Positions 1 through 8,443 of a DNA stretch of 64,000 nt are shown piece by piece. Positions within the stretch are counted from its first letter, which is position 1; each line of letters starts with the position of its first letter. Origin of the DNA: Candidatus Helarchaeota archaeon. Lineage in GTDB: Archaea > Asgardarchaeota > Lokiarchaeia > Helarchaeales > RDOG01. Both the position numbers and the translations under genes were made by a program. Under the pieces are notes generated by a model that worked only from the letters and a program-made list of their open reading frames with translations, made no database searches and was not told the DNA's origin. Location: the NCBI GenBank assembly GCA_019058315.1, contig JAHPZH010000001.1, positions 135,938 to 199,937 of the forward strand. The letters run 5' to 3'.

Positions 1-77
1 TGAACCGTCTCAATGATACATAATAATTATAAATTTATTTATAAGAACAGATGAAAGTTGTAATTTAGGGTAGACTA

Positions 78-1217
78 ATGAATAGGATTAAAATTAAAAA
101 CAAAAAACTGGACGAATTTGATTTTCCTTTTATGGGATACACTGGATATACTATAACCAAATTCTTTGATAACTTTAAACACCTCTCATTTCTACTTGAT
201 AAATTAGAAACATCTACAATGCGTAGAGATATGGTAAAAATAAGAGTTGACCGACCAATTTATATTACTGGACTTGCTCGAGCTGGAACAACAATTGTTT
301 TAGAGATGTTAAGCAAACATCCTGATTTAGCTACGCATCGATATAAACATATGCTCATGCCATATCTCCCGCATTGGGTAAGTCAGCTTGCGAAAAGAAC
401 TAACATTTACTCAGAACCTTTTGAGCGTTACCATAAGGATGGAATATTTGTTACAAGAGAAAGTCCTGAGGCTGTAGAGGAAATATTGTGGCAAAAATTT
501 TTTAATAGAGTCTTTAGCGAAAATACTTCAAATATATTTGATATGAAAGTTTCTAATCCAAAATTTGAGAAATTTTACCGAAATCACATTCTGAAGCTTA
601 TATTAAATCAAAAAAGTTCTCGTTATCTAGCAAAAAATAATTATAACGTTACAAGAATGGAATATCTACTCCGGATTTTTCCAAGCTCTAAATTCTTACT
701 AATTATTCGAAATCCCGTAAATCATATAGCTTCGCTTATTAAACAAACAAGATTATTTTTAGGAATAGAAATAAAAAAACCACTTTTTAACGAATGGTTA
801 AGAATGATTGGGCATCGTGAATTTGGTCATAATAGTATTTGTATTAATGTAGGTAACACTGAACTTATTCATAAAATTCGTAAATTGTGGAAAAATAATA
901 AAACATATGTTAAGGGTTGGGCATATTATTGGGCTTCTATATACAATTATGTTGCTGATCGGCTTGAGAAGAATAAAAAGCTTAAAAGTGCAACCTTAAT
1001 GGTGAGATATGAAGATTTATGTAAAACTCCTGCGAAAATAATAGATAAAATACTTACACATACAGAGTTACCATTAAGAAAGTTCGAGAAAGTTAAGGAT
1101 TATTATGTTAGAAATCTACATGAACCTACTTATTACGTTCCAAATTTTTCCGATCAAGAATTAGAAGACATTATTGAAGTAACTAGTTCAACAACTAAAC
1201 GCTTTGGTTATGATTAG
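78..1217 (+). CDS. PAPS-dependent sulfotransferase family protein
   Basis: Predicted to transfer sulfate from PAPS to a hydroxyl or amine acceptor; the substrate cannot be read from sequence. The 5'-phosphosulfate loop GLARAGTT is at about residues 65-72. The second PAPS-binding motif, RNPVNHIAS after a FPSSKFLLII strand, is at about 211-219. At 379 aa it is within the usual range for the family. The start is the ATG at 78, with only a weak upstream GGG as Shine-Dalgarno. It converges on the acetyltransferase gene, the two stops lying five bases apart. No signal peptide or membrane segment is obvious, so it is probably cytosolic. Confidence 0.85.
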   Translation: MNRIKIKNKKLDEFDFPFMGYTGYTITKFFDNFKHLSFLLDKLETSTMRRDMVKIRVDRPIYITGLARAGTTIVLEMLSKHPDLATHRYKHMLMPYLPHWVSQLAKRTNIYSEPFERYHKDGIFVTRESPEAVEEILWQKFFNRVFSENTSNIFDMKVSNPKFEKFYRNHILKLILNQKSSRYLAKNNYNVTRMEYLLRIFPSSKFLLIIRNPVNHIASLIKQTRLFLGIEIKKPLFNEWLRMIGHREFGHNSICINVGNTELIHKIRKLWKNNKTYVKGWAYYWASIYNYVADRLEKNKKLKSATLMVRYEDLCKTPAKIIDKILTHTELPLRKFEKVKDYYVRNLHEPTYYVPNFSDQELEDIIEVTSSTTKRFGYD

Positions 1218-1222
1218 ATAAT

Positions 1223-1654
1223 TTAAAGAAATTTACTAAAAAATACCTCTCCTATATCTCCTTCATTTATACCTGTAATATATCCACATTCTTTAAATCC
1301 AACCTTTCTATGCCATGCTTGGGGCTCGGGTTCATTTACTTGCGAAGAACTATATAGTACCTTATGCCCATTTTTAATCAAATAATCTTCTAAAAAATGT
1401 ATCATTGCAGTTCCTATTCCTTGTTTCCGGTACCCATCGACAACAAAAATAAGACCTATATATGGTATTATCAACCAAAGATACTCAATTCGTAAATAAC
1501 CTACTGGTTTTCCATCGAACTCAGCAAGAATTATCATCTTATCTTCAATATGCCTTTTAATTAAAGCTTTTTTAACATGTTTATAGTCCATCTTAATACA
1601 AAAATCAAAATCATTGGATTCGGCAAATCTTATTTTTATTTTTTGATTCATCAT
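1223..1654 (-). CDS. GNAT-family N-acetyltransferase
   Basis: A 143-residue single-domain acetyl-CoA-dependent acetyltransferase. Motif A, VVDGYRKQGIGT at about residues 71-82, carries the Q-x-x-G-x-G/A-type acetyl-CoA pyrophosphate loop. The later WHRKVGFKECGY segment (about 114-125) is the usual end-of-fold signature of GNAT proteins. Two adjacent Met codons occur at the start; either could initiate. The acceptor is unknown. It lies convergent to the sulfotransferase and is not obviously in an operon. Confidence 0.85.
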   Translation of the reverse strand: MMNQKIKIRFAESNDFDFCIKMDYKHVKKALIKRHIEDKMIILAEFDGKPVGYLRIEYLWLIIPYIGLIFVVDGYRKQGIGTAMIHFLEDYLIKNGHKVLYSSSQVNEPEPQAWHRKVGFKECGYITGINEGDIGEVFFSKFL

Positions 1655-1734
1655 TTATCCCCAATTATTAGAATTTTTATCCAATTAATTAAAAAAAGAA
1701 AGGATATTTTTTTGTTTATTTTCTAGTTAATTCC

Positions 1735-3480
1735 CTAGTTTTCATTTTCTACTCGTTTTTTAAATTTGCGTAATAATTGAGTAAATCTAAGGGGTTTTCC
1801 TTGATAATTAAGCTCGGCAAGTGCTTGATCTTGGTAAGCATTAAATATTTTAGTAGATAATATTTCCCAATCTCGACATATGGCAAGAGTTTGTTCATCA
1901 TTTTTCAATAGAGTCTCATGTGACATGATACGATGAAATTCTGCAGCGAGTGGTTCAACTAGGTCTGGGTCCATTCCTTCAAGAATATCTCTAACGAATT
2001 CTTCAGCAGGATACCAATTTTTAACCCTTTGAAAATCGCGATGTATTTGGGTTAAAAGAACATTACGAGGACCTTCCCACAATTCATTTATCATAGCATC
2101 TCGTTGGAAACGCGGTAAAGATAAAAAATCCTCCATTATACCGTGTCCACCGAAAAAAGATATAGCTAATCTTATCATTTCAGGTGCTTCATAAGCTACA
2201 ACAATTTTTTGTAACATGATTATTTCGCGTAATCGGTACCGTCGTCTTCTTTCAACGAGATCTTCAATCTCTTGTAAGTTCTTTAAACCAGCGGTAAGCT
2301 GTTCATCAAAATGAAGGAATTCTTTATAGATTTTAAAAGCGGCAGCCGCAGTTCTTTTTACTCCATGGTCTAATCTATTAATTTGATTTATCATAAGTGG
2401 AAACAAAGAAGTTGGTATTCCAAATGCCTCTCTAAATTGAGCATATAAATTAGCTTCTCTTGCAGCACGCAGACCCCCACCAGCTGCTTGGAATCCGACA
2501 TGAACTCTAGACATTGAAAGCACAATACCGACAATATTAGCAAGTCCCTTTTCTAATGGACCGATAGGATAAGCGACAGCTCCGTTATAAGTAATTTCAG
2601 CAGTGGGAAGTTCGGCAGTTCCGAGCTTTTGTTTGAGTCTATCTATTGTATATGAATTTCTAATTTCACGCTCTTTATTACCTGGAAGCCAAGCAGGTAC
2701 TGCAAAAACTGCAATTCTTGTTGATGATGGAGTCCCCTTTGGTTTTGCACTTACAATGGCATAATCCGCTTGAGTTGCAGAGCAGAAAAATTTTTTGCCA
2801 TAAATTCTCCAGCAGTTAGAAATACCATCGGGACCTTCAGCTTCTTCAAAGACTGCCTCAACTAGATTTGAGGGAACATCGCTTCCACCTTGAATTTCGG
2901 TAATAAATTGTGAACCGAGAGCGTATTCACGTTCTCCATTATTTATTATTCCATCCCTCATATGGGCGAGAATTTTTTTTGCCTCATCTTTTAGTGTATC
3001 CTCGTATTTTTCCATAAGCCTGATCATACCATGAGTGCATGCTATTGGACACATCACTCCTGCCTCGCCATTTTGGGCAAGTAAAAATATTTTGACAAAC
3101 CTACTCCAAGGGGAATTTTTTTTCGGATCAAAAATACCAAGGTTAAAAATTTCACGTTCTAGAATTTCGGTTTCCATACAACGCTTTAAGCGATCAACTC
3201 GATGATTATGAGCATCATAATGTTGGATTAGAGTACATTTTATTCGATTTTCAAGTTTATTAGCCTCTTCTGCAAGGTATTTAAATTTAAAAGATACTTT
3301 TTGTGATAGTTCACGAAGTTCACGATCAATTTTCTCGAATTCATTTCCAGTATACTTTTTAACTAGAAACTGAAAAAAATCATCATCTTCATAGCAGTTA
3401 AAATTATCTCTAACAAATAAATAATCATCAAATGAATATTTATTATTCCTGTCACCTTCTTTAGCCATTTGGGCACACAT
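1735..3480 (-). CDS. Acyl-CoA dehydrogenase (AidB-like subgroup)
   Basis: FAD-dependent acyl-CoA dehydrogenase that would introduce the alpha-beta double bond in an acyl-CoA (beta-oxidation). Visible signatures are TEIQGGSD (about 194-201), KLGTAELPT (285-293), the FAD-contacting R-x3-FG (350-354), GGHGIMED (444-451) and WEGPRNV (468-474). At 581 aa, with an N-terminal extension, it fits the longer AidB/ACAD-like group better than 380-residue short-chain enzymes. Start ATG 3480 has GGAG upstream; Met5 is an alternative. Together with the acyl-CoA ligases, CoA-transferase and thiolase elsewhere in the window it suggests fatty-acid or alkane-derived acyl-CoA degradation. Chain-length specificity is not readable. 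Confidence 0.87.
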   Translation of the reverse strand: MCAQMAKEGDRNNKYSFDDYLFVRDNFNCYEDDDFFQFLVKKYTGNEFEKIDRELRELSQKVSFKFKYLAEEANKLENRIKCTLIQHYDAHNHRVDRLKRCMETEILEREIFNLGIFDPKKNSPWSRFVKIFLLAQNGEAGVMCPIACTHGMIRLMEKYEDTLKDEAKKILAHMRDGIINNGEREYALGSQFITEIQGGSDVPSNLVEAVFEEAEGPDGISNCWRIYGKKFFCSATQADYAIVSAKPKGTPSSTRIAVFAVPAWLPGNKEREIRNSYTIDRLKQKLGTAELPTAEITYNGAVAYPIGPLEKGLANIVGIVLSMSRVHVGFQAAGGGLRAAREANLYAQFREAFGIPTSLFPLMINQINRLDHGVKRTAAAAFKIYKEFLHFDEQLTAGLKNLQEIEDLVERRRRYRLREIIMLQKIVVAYEAPEMIRLAISFFGGHGIMEDFLSLPRFQRDAMINELWEGPRNVLLTQIHRDFQRVKNWYPAEEFVRDILEGMDPDLVEPLAAEFHRIMSHETLLKNDEQTLAICRDWEILSTKIFNAYQDQALAELNYQGKPLRFTQLLRKFKKRVENEN

Positions 3481-3665
3481 TCTTAATATTCTCCTTATTT
3501 TTTAATAATTTATTAATAAAAGATTTTCTAATTATTATTTGTATAAATTATTTTATTATTCTTTATGTTAAAAATCGATATTGTTATTCCTATTCAAATT
3601 CAAAATTTTTATAAATTATTTTTTTTACTTCTTTTTAAGTAAATAATAATTGGAGAAGAAAAAAT

Positions 3666-4304
3666 ATGGAATGGAATCCCTTAAAATGGCCTATGAGTTG
3701 TCTTGCTGGCATTTTGATGATTGTATTTTTTTTCATATTCATTCCTACTGCAGTATTACTATTTCCAAGTTTCAATATCAATCTTGGACCTGTTCACTAT
3801 TGGATTATGGGTCCTTATAGTATTATAGATAATTATTTGAGTGATTTAGGAAACTATATCTTCAATCCTAAAGGAGCAGACTTCTTTAATTATGGCTTAA
3901 TAATTATTGGAATTGCTATGATACCATTTTTTCTTGGAATTTCGCAATTCTGGGAGGAAAATCCCCACACAGAGATCTTAAAAATAACAAGACTACTTGG
4001 ATTTGCAGCAGCATTTGCTTTGATTATGATAGGAGTTTTCTCAGAGAACGCCCCTGAGCCATTACATGAACTTTGGTCGATGATATTTTTCTTATTAATT
4101 CTTATTCTAATGGGTCTCGCAAGTTATGCACTAATCGATGACGACAATTTTATGAAAATTACTAGTTATTATGGTTTTGGAGCAATTATATTCAATATCA
4201 TCTTTTTAACGACAGGATCACCCTTCTTGGAATGGATAACGGTTTTTTCGGCATTAGGCTTTGTTGCTATGTTAATATATGATGTATTTAAAACGGAATC
4301 TTAA
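3666..4304 (+). CDS. DUF998-like integral membrane protein
   Basis: A 212-residue protein with about six hydrophobic spans (roughly residues 12-33, 75-91, 108-125, 137-156, 166-184 and 188-207). The motif YLSDLGN after the first span matches the conserved SDLG signature of DUF998 membrane proteins, whose biochemical role is unknown. A GGAG-type Shine-Dalgarno (tggagaag) precedes the ATG. It stands alone between the acyl-CoA dehydrogenase, read the other way, and the small membrane-protein gene downstream. Confidence 0.7.
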   Translation: MEWNPLKWPMSCLAGILMIVFFFIFIPTAVLLFPSFNINLGPVHYWIMGPYSIIDNYLSDLGNYIFNPKGADFFNYGLIIIGIAMIPFFLGISQFWEENPHTEILKITRLLGFAAAFALIMIGVFSENAPEPLHELWSMIFFLLILILMGLASYALIDDDNFMKITSYYGFGAIIFNIIFLTTGSPFLEWITVFSALGFVAMLIYDVFKTES

Positions 4305-4442
4305 GAGATTAGAACTAAATCTAATTTCACCTTTTATTTTTTAAAAAATTCTCCTTTTGAATTTATCAGTTCCATTAAATTAAAATTTTATAAAGAAAAT
4401 TAATTTTATAAAAAAAATAATAGTAGATTAAAGTGATTTATT

Positions 4443-4685
4443 ATGGGATGACCATGTCCTCCACTTCCTGACCCTTCTGAATCCCCAGATATATACTATG
4501 CGGTTCTATGGGTGTTAATGGATCGGAGGAATCAAATTGACCCAGTTCAACTAGGGATCATTGCTGGAATTATTTGCTTGGCTGTTCTTGCTGTCATCCT
4601 TGCTTGGGAAATAAAAAAGTCAAGTTCCAAGGCAAAAGGAAAAGGGATGAAAGCAAACAGTAAAATAAATAATTCAGAGAAATAA
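4443..4685 (+). CDS. Candidate small membrane selenoprotein (in-frame TGA at codon 3)
   Basis: The frame runs ATG GGA TGA CCA TGT, then an open Pro-rich stretch (residues 4-17), a conserved-looking segment ending in MDRRNQ, one membrane span (about residues 38-55) and a Lys/Ser-rich tail: 80 residues if TGA is read as selenocysteine, giving the redox-like motif U-P-C. Without readthrough, the first later ATG (4518) gives 55 residues but has GGGTG only 3 bases upstream, too close for the usual spacing here. ATG 4443 has GTGAT at normal distance. DNA from 4452 on is much GC-richer than the flanks, as expected for coding sequence. Asgard archaea are known to have Sec machinery. No clear SECIS was found. 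A sequencing error or pseudogene remains possible. Confidence 0.5.
4600..4635 (+). other. Possible RNA hairpin inside the candidate selenoprotein gene
   Basis: Arms TTGCTTGGGAA (4600-4610) and TTCCAAGGCAA (4625-4635) pair over 11 positions with one G-U pair and one G-A mismatch around a 14-base loop. It lies in the coding part about 150 bases after the in-frame TGA. It could be a recoding structure or chance; it does not clearly carry the conserved internal loop of an archaeal SECIS. Confidence 0.25.
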
Positions 4686-4741
4686 TTAATTTAGGCTACT
4701 CTATATTTTAAAATAAAAAGTTTGAAAACAATAAAAATTAA

Positions 4742-5923
4742 TTAAGATTTCTTCTCTTCGAATTCTCTTTCTTGTTTCAATACTTTTTCTTTCATATTTG
4801 CTACTTTTTCGTATTTTTCTTTAAATTTTTCTTCTTTTTCCCTCATTTCTACAGTGTATTTGACATAATCCTGTTTCTTTTGTATGATACTCTGATATCT
4901 TTTTTCTAATTCTTTTTCTTTTGTCTGTATCTCTCTTTGTTTATTTTTTAATTCCGTAATTTTGGCTTTTATATCTAATAATTTTTTATCATAATCTTCA
5001 CTTTCTTCGATGACTTTTTTATATTTACCGTTAATTTCTGCAAGACTTTGTTCAACTGCTTTAAGCTTATTAAGCGCAACATTAAGATTCCGTAATTCCG
5101 ATTCTTTCTTTTGAATATCCTTGTAATTATTATCAATATCTTTTTTTACCTTAGCAATTTCTTGATTTTTATCCTTTATTTCTTTTTCTTTTAATTTTAA
5201 TTTTTCTTCAACATTCTCAAATTCTTCTGATTTCTTCTTCAGTTCATTGTATTTCGCATTAATTTGTTCTAATTCAGTTCTAATGGTTCCTAATTTTCGA
5301 TTTAACTCTTCTTCCTTAGCATCTATTACTTTATGTTGTTGACCAATTTCAGCTTCTAATTTTTGGTTAGACTTTGATTTAGTTTCTATCTCTTTTTTGA
5401 GTTGTTCTATTGTATTTTGTTTTTTCTTAAGTTCCTGTAATTTAGTTTCATAATTTTGTTCAAATGATCTAAATTTCTGTAGTTTTTGGTTTTGGTTCTG
5501 CAATTCAGCTCTAGTTTCGGCAAATTCTTTTTCAACTCTTTGTTCTTCTTTGTTTAATTCTTCTTGTGTTTTTTTGAATTCGTCTTCTTTTGCCTGAACT
5601 TCAGCTTGCTTATTTATAATTTCTTCTTTTAAATTCATTAAGTTTTGTAATTTTTGGCTCATTTTTTGTTTTTTAATTTCATTTTCTTTCATTAAATTCT
5701 TTACATTTTCATATTTTTGTCTAAGCTCCAGTTCTCTTGCAGATAAACTTTCTTTGCGCGTTTCAATATCTTGTATATTTTGATCAAACTCTATGGCAGC
5801 ACTTTTTACTTTCGCCATTAATCTTTCTAGTTTTAATTCCCTCTCCTTAAGCTCTTGCTCCTTTTTCTCAAGCTCAAGACGTTTTGATTCTAATTTCTCT
5901 TCATCCATACAATTACTTTCCAT
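4742..5923 (-). CDS. Long coiled-coil protein, function unknown
   Basis: 393 residues that are almost entirely heptad-patterned Lys/Glu/Gln-rich coiled coil from about residue 8 to the end, with no globular domain, membrane span or catalytic motif. Such proteins usually act as structural spacers or scaffolds, but no family can be named because low-complexity coiled coils resemble many unrelated proteins. It lies just downstream, on the same strand, of the two longin-GTPase fusion genes, so a role as an effector or scaffold for those GTPases is conceivable but purely inferential. Confidence 0.75.
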   Translation of the reverse strand: MESNCMDEEKLESKRLELEKKEQELKERELKLERLMAKVKSAAIEFDQNIQDIETRKESLSARELELRQKYENVKNLMKENEIKKQKMSQKLQNLMNLKEEIINKQAEVQAKEDEFKKTQEELNKEEQRVEKEFAETRAELQNQNQKLQKFRSFEQNYETKLQELKKKQNTIEQLKKEIETKSKSNQKLEAEIGQQHKVIDAKEEELNRKLGTIRTELEQINAKYNELKKKSEEFENVEEKLKLKEKEIKDKNQEIAKVKKDIDNNYKDIQKKESELRNLNVALNKLKAVEQSLAEINGKYKKVIEESEDYDKKLLDIKAKITELKNKQREIQTKEKELEKRYQSIIQKKQDYVKYTVEMREKEEKFKEKYEKVANMKEKVLKQEREFEEKKS

Positions 5924-6108
5924 TATTAAACCATTATTAAATTAATAATAAATTATTAATATTAACAACTATTTTGAGTTTCGATTTTTCTATAAAGCAT
6001 TCTTTAAAATGAATTCAAGAATTATTCAAATAATAAAAAATAAAGGATATTTCTAAAAAAAAGAAGGATAAAATTTAAGTAAAATTCTGTTAATTTTACA
6101 TCTTTCAG

Positions 6109-7077
6109 TTAATTTATTTTATTTTTTCTTCTTTCAATTATTTTTTTTGCTATGTAATTAAATACATCTCTGACATTTTCCCCAGTTTTTGCTGAAGTTT
6201 CAAAGAATTCGTATCCAAGCTCATTTGCTTTTTTCTTCCCGTTTTCCAAAGAAACATTTCTTTGGTTTTTTAGATCGCTTTTATTTCCAACTAATAAAAA
6301 TAATCCATCATTTTTTGCATAAGGTCTTATTTCTTCTATCCAGCGATCAATCTCTATAAAACTACTTGGATCTGAAATATCATACATAAGTATAAAAGAT
6401 TCGGTATTTGGATAATAATTTCTTCTAAGTTGTTTGAAAGTTTTTTGGCCAGAGACATCCCAAGCGGTGAATGAACAATGTGTATTCGTGTTACAATCAT
6501 AAGTATGTTTCTTTATATCAACACCTAAAGTTGGAATATATTCCACTGCAAATTCACCATCGGAAAATTTATTTAATAATGAGGTCTTACCTACTCCAGG
6601 TTCTCCTGCTATTATGATTTTATAAAGAACTTTCCTTTTTGCTTTGGTTTCTGGTTTGGTTTTATCTATTGATGAATATTTCTTAAAAGTACTCAAATTC
6701 TCAAAATCAAATTCCGTCTCTAATATGTTTGAGAAATTAACAAACCTATTGATCTTTCCATCCCATCCATCAAGGTTGCCGAATTCTTCTAAGAATCTGT
6801 TTCCAATAGAATTCATAATATCTTTCATCATAACAATTTCATCTGTTCGGTCACAACCAAGAACAACAAAAATAGTACCAAAATTCATATAAACAAATTT
6901 TGCATCTTTCAGAACCAGACTATCAATTGCTCCTTTTCCACTGGCTTTAGCAAAATTATCAATAGCAATGAAAAATCCTGAAAGTAAATCTTGACTTATT
7001 CGGGATTTAACTTCGCCGAAATCTTTATAATATAAATTTTCGCCACTATTTCTAATTATCCAGATGTTGTGGATCAT
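6109..7077 (-). CDS. Longin-like domain fused to a Ras/Rab-type GTPase (copy 1)
   Basis: Two-part protein. The N-terminal 130 residues look like a longin/roadblock-type domain (IWIIRNSGENLYYKDF start, alternating strands and helices). The C-terminal part is a complete small GTPase: G1 GEPGVGKTS, switch Thr in YIPTLGVD, G3 WDVSGQ, G4 NKSD and G5 SAK (numbered from the upstream GTG at 7089: about 162-170, 187, 210-215, 269-272, 299-301). The catalytic Gln is present. There is no C-terminal Cys for prenylation, so any membrane attachment must use another route. ATG 7077, behind GAGGAG, is preferred over the GTG. Longin domains act in eukaryotic trafficking GEFs and SNAREs; the role here is probably membrane or signalling related. 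A close paralog lies just upstream. Confidence 0.82.
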   Translation of the reverse strand: MIHNIWIIRNSGENLYYKDFGEVKSRISQDLLSGFFIAIDNFAKASGKGAIDSLVLKDAKFVYMNFGTIFVVLGCDRTDEIVMMKDIMNSIGNRFLEEFGNLDGWDGKINRFVNFSNILETEFDFENLSTFKKYSSIDKTKPETKAKRKVLYKIIIAGEPGVGKTSLLNKFSDGEFAVEYIPTLGVDIKKHTYDCNTNTHCSFTAWDVSGQKTFKQLRRNYYPNTESFILMYDISDPSSFIEIDRWIEEIRPYAKNDGLFLLVGNKSDLKNQRNVSLENGKKKANELGYEFFETSAKTGENVRDVFNYIAKKIIERRKNKIN

Positions 7078-7218
7078 AAAAAAATCCACTCCTCGTAATT
7101 TTATGAATCATAGAAATATATAATATTTGGATTATATATATTCTATTGCTTTACTTCAAAATGTCTTAAAAAAGGAGTTTTTTAAGGATAAAAGCAATTA
7201 TTCCCCTGTTTATTATTA

Positions 7219-8193
7219 TCAATTTAGTTTTAAATGCTTATTATTGTCTCTTATTTTTTCTCCGATAAAATAAAACAAATTATTCACATTAAATCCAGTC
7301 TTTGCAGAAGTTTGAAAAAATTCAAATCCAAGTTCACTTGCCTTTCTTCTTCCTACCTCTGGAGAAATAACTTTTTCTCCATTTAAATCTATTTTGTTCC
7401 CAACTAATAAAAAAATACTATCCTTTCTAGCATAAGGTTTTATTTCATCTACCCATCTATCAATTTCTTCAAAACTATTCAAATTAGAAACATCATACAA
7501 AATTACAAAAGATTCCGTATTTGGATAATAAATTTTTCTAAGTTTTTTAAAAGATTTTTGCCCTGATACATCCCATGCAGTAAATGAGGCATTTATATCT
7601 GAATTAAGATTATAGGAGTGTTTTTTTACATCAACTCCTAAAGTTGGTATATATTGAGAGTCAAATTCACCTTTAGAAAATTTATTCAATAAAGAGGTTT
7701 TTCCTACCCCAGGATTTCCTATTACCACGATCTTATAAGCGATATTATTTCTTGGTTTAAGTTTTCTTTCATTTTCGTCAATTGAAGATTTAGATTTACG
7801 TATGATACTCGACTTTTCAAATTTGAACTCTGTATCTAAAATATTAGAAAAATCTCTAAATTTAGAAAGTTTTCCGTCCCAATCTTCAAGATCTCCGTAT
7901 TTTTCTAAAAATAAATTTCCAATATCTGCCATTATTTCTTTTAGCCCATTAATTTCCTCTGATCGATCACAACCAAGAACGATAAAAATAGGATCTAGAT
8001 TCATATAAATGAATTTTGCATCCTTCAAAATTATACTATCTATATTTCCCTTTCCACTTTCATTAGCAAAATTATCGAGTGCAACAAAGAACCCAGAAAA
8101 TAAATCATTATCAATATTTGATGTTGTTTTATTAAAATTTTTATAAAATAAGTTTTGTCCGCTATTTTTTATTATCCAAATGCTATTTATCAT
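7219..8193 (-). CDS. Longin-like domain fused to a Ras/Rab-type GTPase (copy 2)
   Basis: Paralog of the downstream gene, similar along its whole length, so a tandem duplication. The longin-like part is about residues 1-125, with a charged linker to about 150. The GTPase has G1 GNPGVGKTS (159-167), YIPTLGVD, WDVSGQ (207-212), NKID (266-269) and SAK (296-298). No lipidation Cys is seen. Start ATG 8193 has GGAG upstream. The DVSGQ form of switch II, instead of DTAGQ, is shared by both copies and suggests a distinct Asgard subfamily. Function is inferred only at the level of a GTP-regulated switch. Confidence 0.82.
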   Translation of the reverse strand: MINSIWIIKNSGQNLFYKNFNKTTSNIDNDLFSGFFVALDNFANESGKGNIDSIILKDAKFIYMNLDPIFIVLGCDRSEEINGLKEIMADIGNLFLEKYGDLEDWDGKLSKFRDFSNILDTEFKFEKSSIIRKSKSSIDENERKLKPRNNIAYKIVVIGNPGVGKTSLLNKFSKGEFDSQYIPTLGVDVKKHSYNLNSDINASFTAWDVSGQKSFKKLRKIYYPNTESFVILYDVSNLNSFEEIDRWVDEIKPYARKDSIFLLVGNKIDLNGEKVISPEVGRRKASELGFEFFQTSAKTGFNVNNLFYFIGEKIRDNNKHLKLN

Positions 8194-8443
8194 AAATCTA
8201 GGAGCTCCTTTTTAGTACATAAATTTTGGTCTATCGGAATATAACAATATAATGATATACCAATAATTTATATACAAAACACCTACTTATATTTTTCTAT
8301 TATTTTTTAAGATGATGTTAAATAATTAAGAATTTTAAATTGATTTTAAAAATAGTAAATATTTGGGAGGATTTAACTTAATTAATCGTTATTTTACTAT
8401 AGACCAATAATATGAAAATAAATAAAAAAATGGGAATAAGATT

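Noticed and set aside
6644..6892. Open frame opposite the longin-GTPase gene
   Set aside because: It mirrors a well-supported gene on the other strand, has no ribosome site and its product has no domain; the same holds for the frames opposite the ligases, LRR and other genes.
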